DNA from: Lunularia cruciata
Taxonomy: Eukaryota > Streptophyta > Marchantiopsida > Lunulariales > Lunulariaceae
Length of the DNA stretch: 64,000 bases
Reading direction: 5' to 3'
Assembly: GCA_948567375.1 (NCBI GenBank)
Contig: OX419756.1
Location: 23,290,552-23,354,551 of the forward strand
Position 1 is the first letter of the stretch; the number at the start of each line of letters is the position of its first letter. Under the pieces are notes generated by a model, which saw only the letters and a list, made by a program, of their open reading frames with translations, was not told the DNA's origin and did not search any database. Positions 30,650-42,190 of this stretch are shown in pieces. The translations under genes and the position numbers were made by a program.

Positions 30650-32037
30650 TGTAACACCCATTTGTGCATGTGTGTGGTATTGTGATATTTAGCTTGGTAT
30701 TACAAGTACTTAAGAGATATTATTTATATAGAGATAAAGGATGGTTCTATATTAGTCATGGTCAGCTAAAGTAAGTCATAGCTAAGATAGAGGGGACCTT
30801 ACTTTAGAGGAATGAGAAAAGATGAGCACCACTATTTTGGATTTTAGTATATTGACTTGCTATTATTCCTAGGTGTTTGGCTTTGAGGAAAGAGTTGAGA
30901 ACTCTTGGGCCCGCAAGCCTTTTTGTTTTGGATTCTTCTTTAGTCCTTTGAGCCGGCTTGTCTCTCACTCAAGATGAACCTCTGATGGCTATTATGGTAG
31001 CGCACTAGGGACTAAGAAGGCAAGAAACCCCAACTCCATCATACTCCTCCAAGGCTAACACTCCAAGACTCAAGACATTGCTCACTAGAGAACTCAATGA
31101 GAGAGAGATAGTTGCAAATGAAAGGATGATGAGTATCTCCTCATCCCTTGTTTATATACTTGTGAAATAGTTACGCACCAAAGTTACTAATTACTGGAGT
31201 AACTCAAGTTACTAGGCTAAAAGTCAAGTAAAGTCAAAAAGTAGAAAGGAATATCTATTCATATGGGCATATTCCCCTAAGCATGTGGTCTTATCTTGAC
31301 CCAACCACTTAGTCAAGGATTCCTTCACATGGGCTATCCTTGGACTAAAGAAGAATCCAAAACAAAAAGGCTTGCGGGCCCAAGAGTTCTCAACTCTTTC
31401 CTCAAAGCCAAACACCTAGGAATAATACCAAGTCAACACACTAAAATCCAAGATAGTGGTGCTCATCTTTTCTACTTCCTCTAAAGTAAGGTCCCTTCTA
31501 TCTTAGCTATGACTAACTTTAGCTAATCATGACTAATGTAGTATCATCCTTTATCTGTATATAAATAATATCTCTCAAATACTTGTAATACCAAGCTCAA
31601 TATCACAATACCACACACATGCATAAATTTGTGTTACAGTCCAAGGGTAGCCCATGTGAAGGAATCCTTGACTTAGTAGTTGGGTCAAGATAAAACCACA
31701 TGCTTAGGGGAATATGCCTATGTGAATAGATATTCCTTTCTACTCTTTGACTTTACTTGACTTTTAGTCTAGTAACTTGAGTTACTACAATAATAAGTAA
31801 CTTTGGTACATAAATATTTCACAAGTATATAAACAAGGGATGAGGAGGTACTCATCATCCTTTCATTTGCAACTATCTCTCTCTCATTGAGTTCTCTAGT
31901 GAGCAATGTCTTGAGTCTTGGAGTGTTAGCCTTGGAGGAGTATGATGGAGTTGGGGTTCCTTGCCTTGTTAGTCCATGGTGCGCAACCATAATAACCATC
32001 AAAGGTTCATCCTTAGTGAGAGACAGGCCGGCTCACA
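30650..32037 (+). repeat. C3 5' LTR, interrupted
   Basis: TGTAACACCC ... GGCTCACA. Its own sequence is 30650-30946 plus 31643-32037, totalling 692 bp, exactly the family length. The interruption is a solo C LTR in the opposite orientation. Confidence 0.95.
30947..31638 (-). repeat. Solo LTR of family C nested in a C LTR
   Basis: 692 bp, no internal region, flanked by GTCC on both sides (30943-30946, 31639-31642), a 4-bp duplication as for C1. The plus start is TTTGAGCC, so the terminal CA of the LTR has mutated to AA. A solo LTR forms by recombination between the two LTRs of a full insertion. Confidence 0.95.
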
Positions 32038-32041
32038 TTTT

Positions 32042-32060
32042 TGGTTCCATTGTTGGGACC
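32042..32060 (+). promoter_or_regulatory. C3 primer binding site, tRNA-Glu-like, decayed
   Basis: TGGTTCCATTGTTGGGACC after a 4-T spacer. It has two CpG/C-type transitions relative to C2 (5239-5257). Confidence 0.65.
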
Positions 32061-32930
32061 TCTCAAGAAGGCAAGATAATGTTTTGCATTCAATTGTACA
32101 TTAGGAAGAAGGAGGCTATGAGAGCTCACTTGCAGAGAACATTAGGAGAGGAGAGGGCTGAACTTATGTTAGAGAACCAAGATCTATTTTTAAACCCTAT
32201 AGTTCATTATGATGTCTTTGAAGTGATTTTGTACATCTTGTACACATAAGAGGATTTGGAGAGATTATGTGAGGTGGATTGCAGATTTTGGGGATTAAGG
32301 TGATTTTGGGCAAAATCTCAAGTTTGAGATCTAAACTTGAAATTTCTACACATGATAGCTTGGGTTATCTTTTAGTAACCACACTTTTAATTATTGTGAG
32401 AGCTATTATGCGCATTGGGCTAGAATTTTTGAAAGTTGATAGGGTAAACTGCTCCCGCAACTACATGCTCTCTAGAAAATTCTACAGAGTCTGCCATTTC
32501 TTCAATTTTCAGTGGATTTTTGTGAAAATTCTAAAGAAAATTAAGTTAATTGTATCCTACTTGTTGCCACAAAAATCAGAGAGCAATCATTCTTGCGCAC
32601 GGAGTTATGAGTTTTTGATGTGAGGGGGGTGGTTTTCAAACCAAATCTGAAATATGTATGTTGAATAGAAAGGTGTCTAGGCCAAATGGCTCAATGAAAA
32701 AGGTTTAAAGTTTTGCACGGAGAGACACTTTAAAGTTGTGATCACGTGTGGAAAATTTTGGAGGACTGTCACATACAAGTTGAGAGGTCTGAGTGAAATT
32801 GTGAGGAATGGTCAATTCTGCAACGTGGAGATCTCATGCATGAGGAGTTTGAGAGCAACAAAAAGCATGTTTGAGTGTTTAGATTCATCTTGGGAACATG
32901 GGCGGTCACCAAGAGTGGATATTGAGACTA
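32061..32930 (+). other. C3 untranslated leader
   Basis: Collinear with the leaders of C1 and C2. Open stretches at 32279-32623 and 32738-32935 are not open in the other copies at equivalent positions, so I do not call them genes. Confidence 0.5.
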
Positions 32931-32954
32931 TGTAAGGTTCCCTAAGGGTTTGAG

Positions 32955-33371
32955 GTGATTGTAGGGGTGGATTTGAGGAAAAGAGAGTTTACAATAGAAT
33001 TTGAAGAGAGTATTGAGAGGATCCAAAAACCTAAACCATTTGGAGGAAAGAGTGAGTCTAAGTGCTTTCTATGTAGAGAGAAGGGACATAAGGCAAGTTC
33101 ATGTCCATTGACCTTTGAGAGCAAGAGATTGAGGGAAAGGAGAGGCTTACTTGACTTGGGTTTGCATGTTGGACCTTCTTCACCAAGATTGGGAGAGAGA
33201 AGATCTAAGACCAAGGAGTTGTGTGAGGTTTGTGGAGTTGAAGGACTTCCAAAAGGACATGAGTGTAGTGGAGTAAAATCACTTTTGGAGACTTTGGTGA
33301 AAGATCTTGGAGAGAGTCTTAGTACAGCTATAGAAATACTACCACCTTCATTAGCTAGTTCTCAAGATTAG
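32955..33371 (+). CDS. C3 extra zinc-knuckle ORF upstream of gag, N-terminally truncated
   Basis: 138 open codons, the best-preserved zinc knuckle of this ORF: CFLCREKGHKASSC is a complete Cx2Cx4Hx4C. A second cluster CEVCGVEGLPKGHEC follows, then an amphipathic tail (LLETLVKDLGESL). A stop just upstream (Gln to TAA, 32943) separates it from its N-terminal part as seen in C2. No ATG is available at the start; function unknown, nucleic-acid binding inferred. Confidence 0.6.
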   Translation: MIVGVDLRKREFTIEFEESIERIQKPKPFGGKSESKCFLCREKGHKASSCPLTFESKRLRERRGLLDLGLHVGPSSPRLGERRSKTKELCEVCGVEGLPKGHECSGVKSLLETLVKDLGESLSTAIEILPPSLASSQD

Positions 33372-33499
33372 CGATAGAGATAATCTTTCAACTTAGGGAT
33401 AAACTATCCATGATTAATATGCACTCTAGGATTTGATGTTGCTATAGAAATCTTGGAGCAACCTGAGACTTTTGTGTTCCCTAGGGTGGATTACTCTCT

Positions 33500-34279
33500 T
33501 GGCTGGATTACCACTCTTACCATGGAGGAAGGGGTTATGAGGAAGCCAATAGAGGAAAAGAGGGAGGTAGTGAAACCCAAGTGGCTCCTAATCCCAACAA
33601 AGGTAAGGGGATAACATCCATAGATGTGGTTGAGAGCAAGTATGAGAAGGGAGAGTGCTCAAACTCCAAAGGTCTTAATTTGGAGCTTTTGGCACAAGAG
33701 AAGAACAGAGCTCATTTTGCATAGGATGTTCATTCTTCTCAAGGATTTACTCCAAGCAAAGATACTCCTATGTCTACTAGGAGCACTTGCACCTTAACAC
33801 CATCAACAACAAAGACTCCAAGGAAGAAGTTGGGGATGGAGAATTTCTTGATTCCAAAGCAACAATAGAACTACAATGTGTTGGCGGATGTTGGTAGCCA
33901 CAAGGCTAACATCATAGTGGGCCAATTGATTACTTTGAACCCTACCTTGAGAAAGGAGCTTAGAATTGGTTTGAGTTCTACAAGGAGCAAGAAGAAGAAG
34001 AAGGAAAAAGCTCCAGTATCAATGGGGTTGGTGGATGCCAAGCCAACACCATAGGAGGCTTGTGAATATGCCTCTAAGATTGATGTGAGAGTGAATGGTC
34101 ACAACATCAAGGATGCATTGGTTGATGGAGGATCAGCAATGAATGTTATGTCAGAAAGGTTGATGAAGAAGTTGGGTATGATACCCTCAAGACCTTCAAA
34201 ATTTGTGATGAGCATAGCAAACAAACAACAAGTTCAACCAATAGGGGTGATGGATAAAGTGGTAGTTTCAATTATGGGA
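33500..34279 (+). pseudogene. C3 gag C-terminus and protease start
   Basis: Begins at the region after the capsid core (the capsid domain is deleted: leader sequence joins directly at about 33500 to the knuckle-proximal segment). It contains the Ser/Thr/Lys-rich linker, then KIDVRVNGHNIKDALVDGGSAMNVM, the protease active site with D-G-G. It stops after VVVSIMG, where the 3' side is deleted. Two in-frame stops are visible. Confidence 0.8.
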
Positions 34280-34291
34280 GGCCGGCTCACA
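34280..34291 (+). repeat. Twelve-base stub of a C LTR end
   Basis: GGCCGGCTCACA is the exact 3' end of the C LTR, joined after protease codons ending atgggAG. The LTR also has AG before GGCCGG (gacAGgccgg), so the junction has a 2-base microhomology. Confidence 0.8.
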
Positions 34292-36130
34292 GCCCACCAA
34301 ATCTGGTGACGAGATAGATCCTTCTGTGTCTTAGGGTAGACTAGAGGTTTATGGTCTATCTCTACTACAAATGCCCAAAAAGTACTTCCAATGCTTGGTT
34401 ACAAGAACAATGGCCAACTCTTCTTGTTTTGTGGTGTGGTAGTTCTGCTCTACTGGTAACAACTTTCAAGAGAAATATGCAATTGGATGCCATCTATCAT
34501 GCCTCTCTTGTTGTAGGACTGCTCCTATTGCTATGCTTGATGCATTTGTAGCCAACTTGATTGGACGTTTTGGGTCATACCACTTCAAGATTGGTGCATG
34601 TCGTAAAGCAACTTTCAATTCTTGCAAGGCAAACTCTTGTGTTGTTCCCCATGTCCACTTCTTCCCCTTGCCAAGTATTGTCATTAAAGGTTGTGCAACC
34701 TTGGAGAAGTTCTTGACAAATCTACGCTAGAATCCCATCAACCCCAATAAGCTCTTGAGTTGAGTCTGATCTTATGGGGCACTCCATTTTTTAATGACCT
34801 CAATTTTATCCATCAATACTTGAATGCCCTCTACACTTACTCTATGCACCAAGTAATCTACTTTAGACTTGCCAAACTCACACTTTGAGATTTTGACATC
34901 CAATTGATTTTGTCTTAGAATCTAGAGGACTTCTCGTAGATGTTGTTTGTGTTCTGTCATTGTGCTACTATATACTAAGATGTTGTCCAAGAAGACAATA
35001 AAAAACTTATCCAAGTATGGACAAAATATGTCATTCATTATACTCATGAAAGTGGTAGGTGCATTGGTGAGGCCAGAAGGCATCACCAGATACTTGAAGA
35101 GGCCATACTTGGTTCAAAAGGTAGTTTTGTACACATCTTCCTCTACAATTTGGATTTGATTGTATCTACTCCTCAAGTCCAATTTGGCTAAGTATCTTGC
35201 TCCATGGAGTTGATCAAATAGGTCATCTATGTGAGGTAAGTGGTATGTGTTCTTCACTATTTGTTGATTGAGACCCCGATAGTCAATGCACATGCGCATT
35301 GTATCATCCTTCTTCTTCACAAATAAGACAGGAGCCCCATATGGTGATATGCTAGGTTGGATGAACCCTTTCTGTAGAATCTCCTCAATTCGAGTCTTAC
35401 ACTCCTCCAACTCACAAGGTGATAAGCAATATGGGGCCTTACACGGAGGTGTCTTCCTCGGGAGTGTCTCAATTTTATGATCTACTCTCCTTTTTGGTGG
35501 TAATCCTGAGGGTAGATCATCAAGAAAGACATCTTGAAACTCATCCACCACATCTTTCAATTACTCACAAATTTGTCCATCAAGTTGTGCACTCTGGGCT
35601 TCTCTTATTAGAGCCATGAAACATCTATTGGTCTTACAGATAGTTGCCGTCCCTATGACATATAAAGCCAGTTCTTGCCTATGTGAGTTTTCTTTAACCC
35701 CAATGATTGACCATTGGTGGGTTCTCACTACTTTCTTCCTCCAATCTACCATAAGGTGGTAATGCTCTATCCATGGCATGCCTAAGATTGCATCATAATG
35801 AGCTAATTGTATCACTTGCCACTCAATTGCTTTTTGATATTCTCCTATAGAGAGTGTTACCCGTCTAGGTAATGATTCAATCCTCTCTGTTTGTCCATTA
35901 GGTAACTCTACTTCTTCTCTCATCTCTCTCTAGATCCATTCCCAATCTTATTGCAATAGAGCAAGATAGGAAATTCTCTATTGCTCCCGGATCTATTAAT
36001 ACTCTCACTTGCCTTGTAGGACTCCATTCACAACAATCAATTGTGAGGTTGCCTTTTGGGAGCTTTGCACGTTCATCTTCTTCCTTCTCTTGCTTCTCTT
36101 CTTCCTTATTGAGCCAATAAGGCCATGAGG
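34292..36130 (-). pseudogene. B3 pol: protease, RT, part of RNase H
   Basis: RNase H start LATNASSIAIGA (the first catalytic Asp is Asn), RT with [20 protein letters not shown] and [12 protein letters not shown], and the active site reading FLDN instead of FLDD near 34990. Protease region 35561-35960 includes [30 protein letters not shown] split over lines of stops. Non-functional. Confidence 0.85.
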
Positions 36131-36139
36131 TACATTTAC

Positions 36140-37224
36140 TGGCAATCTTTGTTTTCCAAAGTGATTTCCACCTCCTCCTCTTTAGTGCGCCTCTCCATGT
36201 TGTTCAAAGATTGCATGTATGAAGGCCGAGGGCCTCTAAGGAAACAAGCGCAACGGTTGGTAAATATGTGCCCAATATGCCCACAATTGTAACAAATGGT
36301 GTTGTTCTCCTTGAGTTCCTTCTCCTTGTAGGACTCCGTCTCTTTGTTCTTCTACCCGTCCACGCTCTTCTTAAAGCGGTTGTTCTCCTTGATCTTGAAA
36401 TTGAAGGTTGCCTAATTCTATTGGTATCGGTCCACCCATGTGTGGCATTTATGCCCAATAATGTTGAGGTGGAACTACTCCTTCACCTCCACCTAATGCT
36501 CTTACTATTCTTTGTGCACAAGCAATGGCTTCAAATACCGTGTGAGGATTTTGCACCATGACTTCTTGGCAATCCGCTCCTTCAACCCTCATTTGAAATT
36601 GTTGAGAGCCTCTATTGGACTCACGTTGGTTACTTCGACTTGTATATCAAAAAATGCCTCCACATACTCTTGTATGTTGTTCTTCTGTCTCAATTCCCAT
36701 AGTCTGATTTGGGCCATCTGCACAGAATCCACCGATTGGAAATTCTTCAAAAATCCTTCTTGCATTGTTGTCCACATGACCTCCCTTCTCTTTGCCAACA
36801 TGGATCATTCCCAAGCATCGTACCATGTGAGGGCTTTATTGGTCAAGTACCCACATGCAAACACGCCTACAACATGCTCTGTGATCTCTATTGAGAACAA
36901 TAAAAAATATCAATTCATTCTCAAGATCCAATTTTCCACTACTCTCATCACACGCTACTCCTTGTAAGGCTTGATGTTGTAGGTCTTCTTCATCCGGAGT
37001 AGCAATGTGGCTTCATTGTTGATAGGGTTTGTAGGCACGGGTGCCTCTCCAAGTACTTCTATCGTAGGTACAGGGTTTTGAGACGGCTCTTCTTTTTGCA
37101 TTGTTGGATCATTCTTGAGGATCTGCACTTGACTTTGTAATGTCTTTATGGTCATCTTAATCTCTCAAAATTCATTCAACATCCCTTGCATTCCTTGCAC
37201 CAACTCTTGCAATTACAGATCCAT
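36140..37224 (-). pseudogene. B3 gag
   Basis: Starts at ATG 37224 (minus), aligned to B2 gag. Many stops and a few indels; open segments at 36589-36801 and 36955-37155. The zinc knuckle region near 36270-36300 is disrupted. Confidence 0.8.
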
Positions 37225-37502
37225 GGTTCCTACAACACTCAATTGTTAATGTCTACTTCAATATAGAGTCAATATGACCACTCTTGAAGGCATACAAACT
37301 ATCAAAACTACCATAAGGACCTCAAAAGCTATCACTTGTTGATAATACTCCTCACCAAAATTCCTAACCATAAAATCTCTAAACATCACTTTCTGTCTCA
37401 TTACATAATGAATTTCTACTTGAGTGTTGAAAGGGAAAGGATTTGGGATATTCACACCCATAACATCATAATAGAATGTAGATTATCAAATCCCACTCTC
37501 TG
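37225..37502 (-). other. B3 leader remnant
   Basis: Matches the B2 leader at 25434-25698 and stops at cactctctgtc, where the D LTR remnant begins. Nothing else is seen. Confidence 0.6.
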
Positions 37503-37594
37503 TCTTTTGGAATATACTTTTGGAATATTCTTAATTTGTCTTATTTGCTACTTTGTTAGCCTTATTAACTTCATTGCTAAACTTCATATTGTTA
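37503..37594 (-). repeat. D 3' LTR remnant
   Basis: AT-rich 92 bp ending (plus) catattgttaca, next to a purine tract on the minus strand (GGTGGGGGAATA). On the minus strand the LTR starts TGTAACAATATG. The other end is cut at the B3 junction. Confidence 0.65.
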
Positions 37595-37625
37595 CATATT
37601 CCCCCACCACTAGTTGGTGACATCC

Positions 37626-39023
37626 TCATCGCCATTGAAGCTTCAAACTCCTAGATGGCCATATGTGCATTTTGGAAGTGAGAAGGTTCCCATGTGGCAT
37701 CATGAAAGGGATACCCTTTCCAAAGGACCTTGTACTCCATATGTTGTTGGCATCCTCGTGGTGATGTGCAAGGATACAATGAACATTGTACTCCTCATGA
37801 TCATTGATAGGGATGGGAGGAGGAGGAGGTTGGACACAAGAGGAAAAAGAAGATGGGTTAGTAACAAAGAGTTTCAACTTGGAAATGTGAAAGATAGGGT
37901 AGATGTGCATATGACAAGGTAAGGCAAGTTGATAAGCAACAAGAAAGATGATTTGGGTGACCTCAAAGGGTCCTATCCAATTGGGGGTAAGTTTATGAAC
38001 TTGGGTATCAAGTGGGAGGGATAGGTTACTAGAGGATAGTATGACTTTATCACCAACTTCAAAGGTGAGATCATGACAATGGTGATCTACATATTGTTTT
38101 TGATGATTCTCAGCAAGAAGGAGGTGACATTTGGCTTGTTAGAGAGATTGGGATATGGTGGTCAAAAAGGTTGAAGTATGAGGGACTTGAGATGGAGGAG
38201 GAGTAAGAAGAGAATCTAGAATAAGCGGATCTTGACTAAAATTGAAAAAGAAGGAAGAAAATCCAATGCTTGCCTGTTTGGAATTATTGTAGGTAAATTC
38301 TACAACTGCAAGACATTCATCCCAATTGGTATGATGGACATTGACAAAGGCACATAGCATATCTTCCAATGTATGATTTGCACCTTTGGGTTGTCTATCA
38401 GTTTGAGGATGATAGGCCATGGACAAAGCAAGCTTGGTGCTAAGTATTTAGAAGAGTGCTTGCGAAAACTTCCCGATGAATTGAGGATCACGGTTGGAGA
38501 TGAGTATACATGGCATCCCATGATGCTTGAAGACATTGTTGAAGTAGATTTGTGCTAAGGTTAGAGCATCCACAGTATCAAAGGTTGGTGCCAAGTGGAT
38601 CTGCTTAGTGAGCTTATCCACAAACACCACAATTGTTGTGAGTCCTTGCTTTGTTTGGGGCAAGGATGTGATGAGATTCAAGCTCACGTGTTCCTATTGG
38701 GTGGATAGAATGGGGAGTGGTTGAAAGAGCCCACTTGGCTTTTAGTTGCTAGCCTTGTTACGTTAGCAGCTCTCACACGATCAGACAAACTCTTGAACAT
38801 CTTGTGTCATGTTGGGCCACCATCATTGGCATTGGAGGGTACCCAAGGTCTTGTCCATACCCATGTGCCTAGCTAGTGGTAAATCATGAGCTTCTTGAAG
38901 GCATACAAGTCGGAGATCACCTTTGGCTAGAACATAGATCCGGTCCTCATGGAATAAAAGGTTTTTCTTGAAAGAGAAGGTGTCGTACTCCTTGTTGCAT
39001 GTTGTAAGACAACCATGTACCAT
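37626..39023 (-). pseudogene. D integrase and chromodomain
   Basis: Same frame as RT. H-H zinc finger region (LARHMGMDKTL) near 38840, catalytic core with SLNLITSLPQTK, then ISNRDPQFIG (the conserved TDRDPQF has lost its Asp) and YHPQTDRQPKGAN where the usual TERxN catalytic Glu is Lys. The C-terminal HPIFHISKLKLF leads to a chromodomain-like end (37626-37910) typical of chromoviruses. Many stops. Confidence 0.8.
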
Positions 39024-40454
39024 TTGGAAGAAGGGATCTTATTGTAGCATTGACTGAAACTTGTTTTGGACCTTGGAGTCAATTGACACCGTCATAATTG
39101 TTGCCATGATGAGAGGAAGAGACTTCAAATCAGGTCGCCATGATAGAGCATCAGGGATGACATGGAACCAACCTGGTTTGTACTCAAGTTTGATGTCAAA
39201 AAATTGGACTTGTTCCTCCCATTGATGATGTCGACTCTTCATGTGTTCCAAGTATAAGGTTTGCAACAATGGTTTGTGATCAGTTGGCATGATCACTTGT
39301 TTCCCTAAGAGATAATGCCTCCATACCTTAGTGGCATATACCATTGCAAGTTGTTCTTAGTCTTGAGAAGAGTTATTTCTTTCAGCCATATTTAGTTGGC
39401 AAGACACAAAGGCAATGGGATGTAGCTCATCTGGGAATTCCTTTTGCAACACGACTCCAAGTGCAAAGTAAGAAGCATCAAAATCAACCACATATGGTAG
39501 CTGAGGATCATACAATTGAAGGATGGGTCTTGACAACACCATATGTTTTAACTTCTAGAATGCTTCTTCGTGCTTGGTGGTCCATTGGAAGCTCAAGTTC
39601 TTCCCCAAGAGGTCAGTCAATGGTACAGCCACATGAGCATAATAATGAATGAACCATTGGTAAAAACTGACCAATCCATTAAATGCCTATACTTTTGTAG
39701 CATCCTTTGGGGTAGGCCAATCAGTAATGGCCTTGATTTTCTCCTCTTCCATCTTGATCCCCTCTGATAAGATCTTGTGACCCAAGAAGGTAACTTCCTT
39801 TTGCCAAAAGGCACACTTTGACTTCTTGCAATAAAATTTCCATTATCGTAGTCATCTTAGGACTTTTTGCAAGTGATTCAAATGTTCTGCCTCTGTCTTG
39901 CTATAGATTAAGATATTATTCAAGAACACCATCACATACCAATCCAATAGTCCATCTAACACCCAATGCATCTGATCCATGAAGACTGTTGGAGCATTAG
40001 TGAGCAAAAAAGGTAGAAATCTCCACTCAAAATGCCCATACCTTGTGCAAAAGGTAGTCTTTTGCACATCCTTCCTATCAATGGGGATTTGCCAATAGCC
40101 ACTGCAAAGATCCAGTTTGGAAAAGTTTTGTGCTCTACTCAATTGATCAAGCAAGTCATCAATTCTAGGCAAGGGATATGCATTCTTCCTTGTTTGCTTA
40201 TTGAGCCCACAATAATCAATATAAAAACAGAGTCCTTCATTCTTCTTTGGATCAAATAGTACTGGTGCTCCTTGAGGAGAAGTACAATGTTGTACAAAGT
40301 CCTTCTTCAACTCCATAAGTGTTGTTTGCAACTCCTCCAACTCCTTTGGTGGGAACCTATAGATTAATCTACTCATTGGAGTAATCCTTGGCAATAACTC
40401 AATCTTGAAGGGCATACCAAAATCAAAGGGTAATCTCTTTGGCAAATGATCCGG
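39024..40454 (-). pseudogene. D reverse transcriptase and RNase H
   Basis: RT: GAPVLFDPKKNEGLCFYIDYCGLNKQ, FSKLDLCSGYWQIP, FCTRYGHFEWRFLPF and the active site FLNN in place of FLDD (about 39910), which removes both catalytic aspartates. RNase H: VVDFDASYFALGVVLQ, then MPTDHKPLLQTLY. Stops and one frameshift (39617-39814). It starts at the CCGG duplication flanking E1. Confidence 0.85.
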
Positions 40455-41446
40455 TGTCATAGGGAAAATAATCTACATGAACCATTGGTGCATTTGGTGG
40501 GAGAGTTTTGTTGACTTTATGTTACAGTGACTTTAGCATTTTGTTATATTATTGTATCTTGGAAATATCTTTCATGTAATTTTAAAGTCTGAAGTTATTG
40601 TGTGTTGACATAAGCTTGGGGAAGTTTCAAGGGTTTAGTAAACTCAAAAGTCCTTTTATGTTTCAAGAACTCAGAGGGTTTAAAAAATGATGCATGAGCT
40701 CCGGAGTTTCATTATGCTACACCAACTTAAAGCTTAAATTTATGTTACACAAGCTCAAGAATTTTTTTATGTTACTTGATTTTGGGAGTATTTCAGTTTA
40801 GTTCTATTTGAGCAAATAAGTCCTGTGAGGGTGTTTCATTTAGTAATTTTGAGAAAAATAGCTGTTTTGGGATTTTCCATGTTGAGTAGTGACAAAGTGG
40901 CCTAAGAAGGTTTTTTGAGGGGATAGAGGCTGAAGAAAAATTCCTTGAAAGGGTTGGTGGTGACAGGGCCAGGGGAGGAGGGGAACTTCAAAGGCTTAAG
41001 GACAGGAAGGAATATTTGCAGGAAGAGGAGGCTTTGAGAGAAAGAAATGGGGTTTTTTTGAGAGAGATAGGAAGTCAAATTCCTTGAGGAAGGAGATGTT
41101 TTTGGGAGATCAGAGGGTTTTCAAAGGAGTTTCGAGTGATTGAGGAAGAAATGTGTCTTTGGACGGGAGTGACGGGGCCAGTGGGGTTGAAGGAAAAGGG
41201 TTCAAGTAGACAAGGACTTTTGTGGGAGTGATAGAGGGGAAAATCAGTAAGGAAGATGCCTCTAGTGACCAAGAGCACTAAGAGAAGCTTCGAAAGATAT
41301 CTTAGGGTTGTGACAGACCAAAGGAAGAGAGAGAAAATTTTCAGAGGAAAGAATGAGTGGTTGGTGAGTGGCTGTTTAGGGAGGCAATTTTTGAAGGACA
41401 GAATGAAGTGGTTTGGTGAGTGGCAATAGGAAGGATAAATTTTGCA
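40455..41446 (+). other. E1 LTR 5' part, non-coding
   Basis: LTR start through unique sequence before the arrays. No gene seen. Antisense open stretches near 41075-41605 come from purine-rich DNA and the repeat array. Confidence 0.5.
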
Positions 41447-42190
41447 GGAATGAAGGCTTGACAAAGCAAGGGCAGAGAGAGAAAAGTTCTTGAAGGACAG
41501 AGCAAATGTGCAGGAGAGTGAGGGCTTGGTGCGACAGAAATTTTTGTAGGAATGAAGGCTTGACAGAGCTAGGGCAGAGAGAGAAGTTCTTGAAGGGCAA
41601 AGCAAATGTATAGGAGAGTGAAAGCTTGGTGAAACAATAATTTTTGCAGGAATGAAGGCTTGACAGAGCTAGGGCAGAGAGAGAGAAATTGAAGGACAGA
41701 GCAGATGTGCAAGAGAGTGAAGGCTTGGTGAGACAAAAAAAATTTGTAGGAATGAAGGCTTGACAGAGTTAGGGTAGAGAGAGAGAAGTTCTTGAAGGAC
41801 AGAGCAAATGTGCATGAGAGTGAAGGCTTGGTGAGATAGAGATTTTTGCAGGAATGCAAGCTTGACAAAGCTAGGACACAGAGAGAGAAGTTCTTGAAGG
41901 GCAGAGCAAATATGTAGGAGAGTGAAGGCTTGCTGAGACAATAATTTTTGCAGGAATGAAGGCTTGATAGAGCTAGGGCAGAGAGAGAGAATTTTTTGAA
42001 GGACAAAGCAAATGTGCAGGAGAGTGAAGGCTTGGTGAGACAGAGATTTTTGCAAGAATGCAAGCTTGACAGAGCTAGGGTAGAGAGAGAGAAGTTCTTG
42101 AAGGACAAAGCAGATGTGCAGGATAGTGAGGGCTTGGTGAGACAAGATTTTTGCAGGAATGCAGGCTTGATAGAGCATGGACAGAGGAGA
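41447..42190 (+). repeat. E1 minisatellite 1, about 101-bp unit, 8 copies
   Basis: Units begin ggaatgaaggcttgacagag at 41447, 41549, 41649, 41749, 41851, 41953, 42055 and 42156, a regular 100-102 bp step. Purine-rich on the plus strand, with unit differences of 5-15% by impression. No spacers, so not CRISPR. Confidence 0.9.

Larger units (their letters stand above)
30650..34291 (+). mobile_element. Family C retrotransposon C3, internally deleted
   Basis: Plus strand. Complete 5' LTR (with nested solo LTR), primer site, leader, zinc-knuckle ORF, gag C-terminus and protease start, then an abrupt jump to the last 12 bases of a C LTR. Missing: the gag capsid core (about 1 kb), and everything from mid-protease through integrase to nearly all of the 3' LTR. 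The left flank is family A, the right flank is family B; flanking tetramers (GGCT, GCCC) do not match, so the two ends are not from one clean insertion. Confidence 0.85.
34292..37502 (-). mobile_element. Family B chromovirus B3, truncated at both ends
   Basis: Minus strand, collinear with B2 from the RNase H end (about 22470) to the leader (about 25698). No LTRs, integrase or chromodomain in the window. The left end is the C3 junction, the right end is the D LTR remnant at 37503. Divergence from B2 is higher than B1 by impression, with many stops. Confidence 0.9.

Noticed and set aside
31887-32249. 120-codon plus-strand ORF across the C3 LTR end and primer site
   Set aside because: It runs over the LTR boundary and non-coding leader and is not open in C1 or C2 at the same place.
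41075-42178. Minus-strand Ser/Leu/Phe-rich ORFs of 160-180 codons
   Set aside because: Antisense shadows of the purine-rich 101-bp array; parallel ORFs exist in another frame with the same periodicity.
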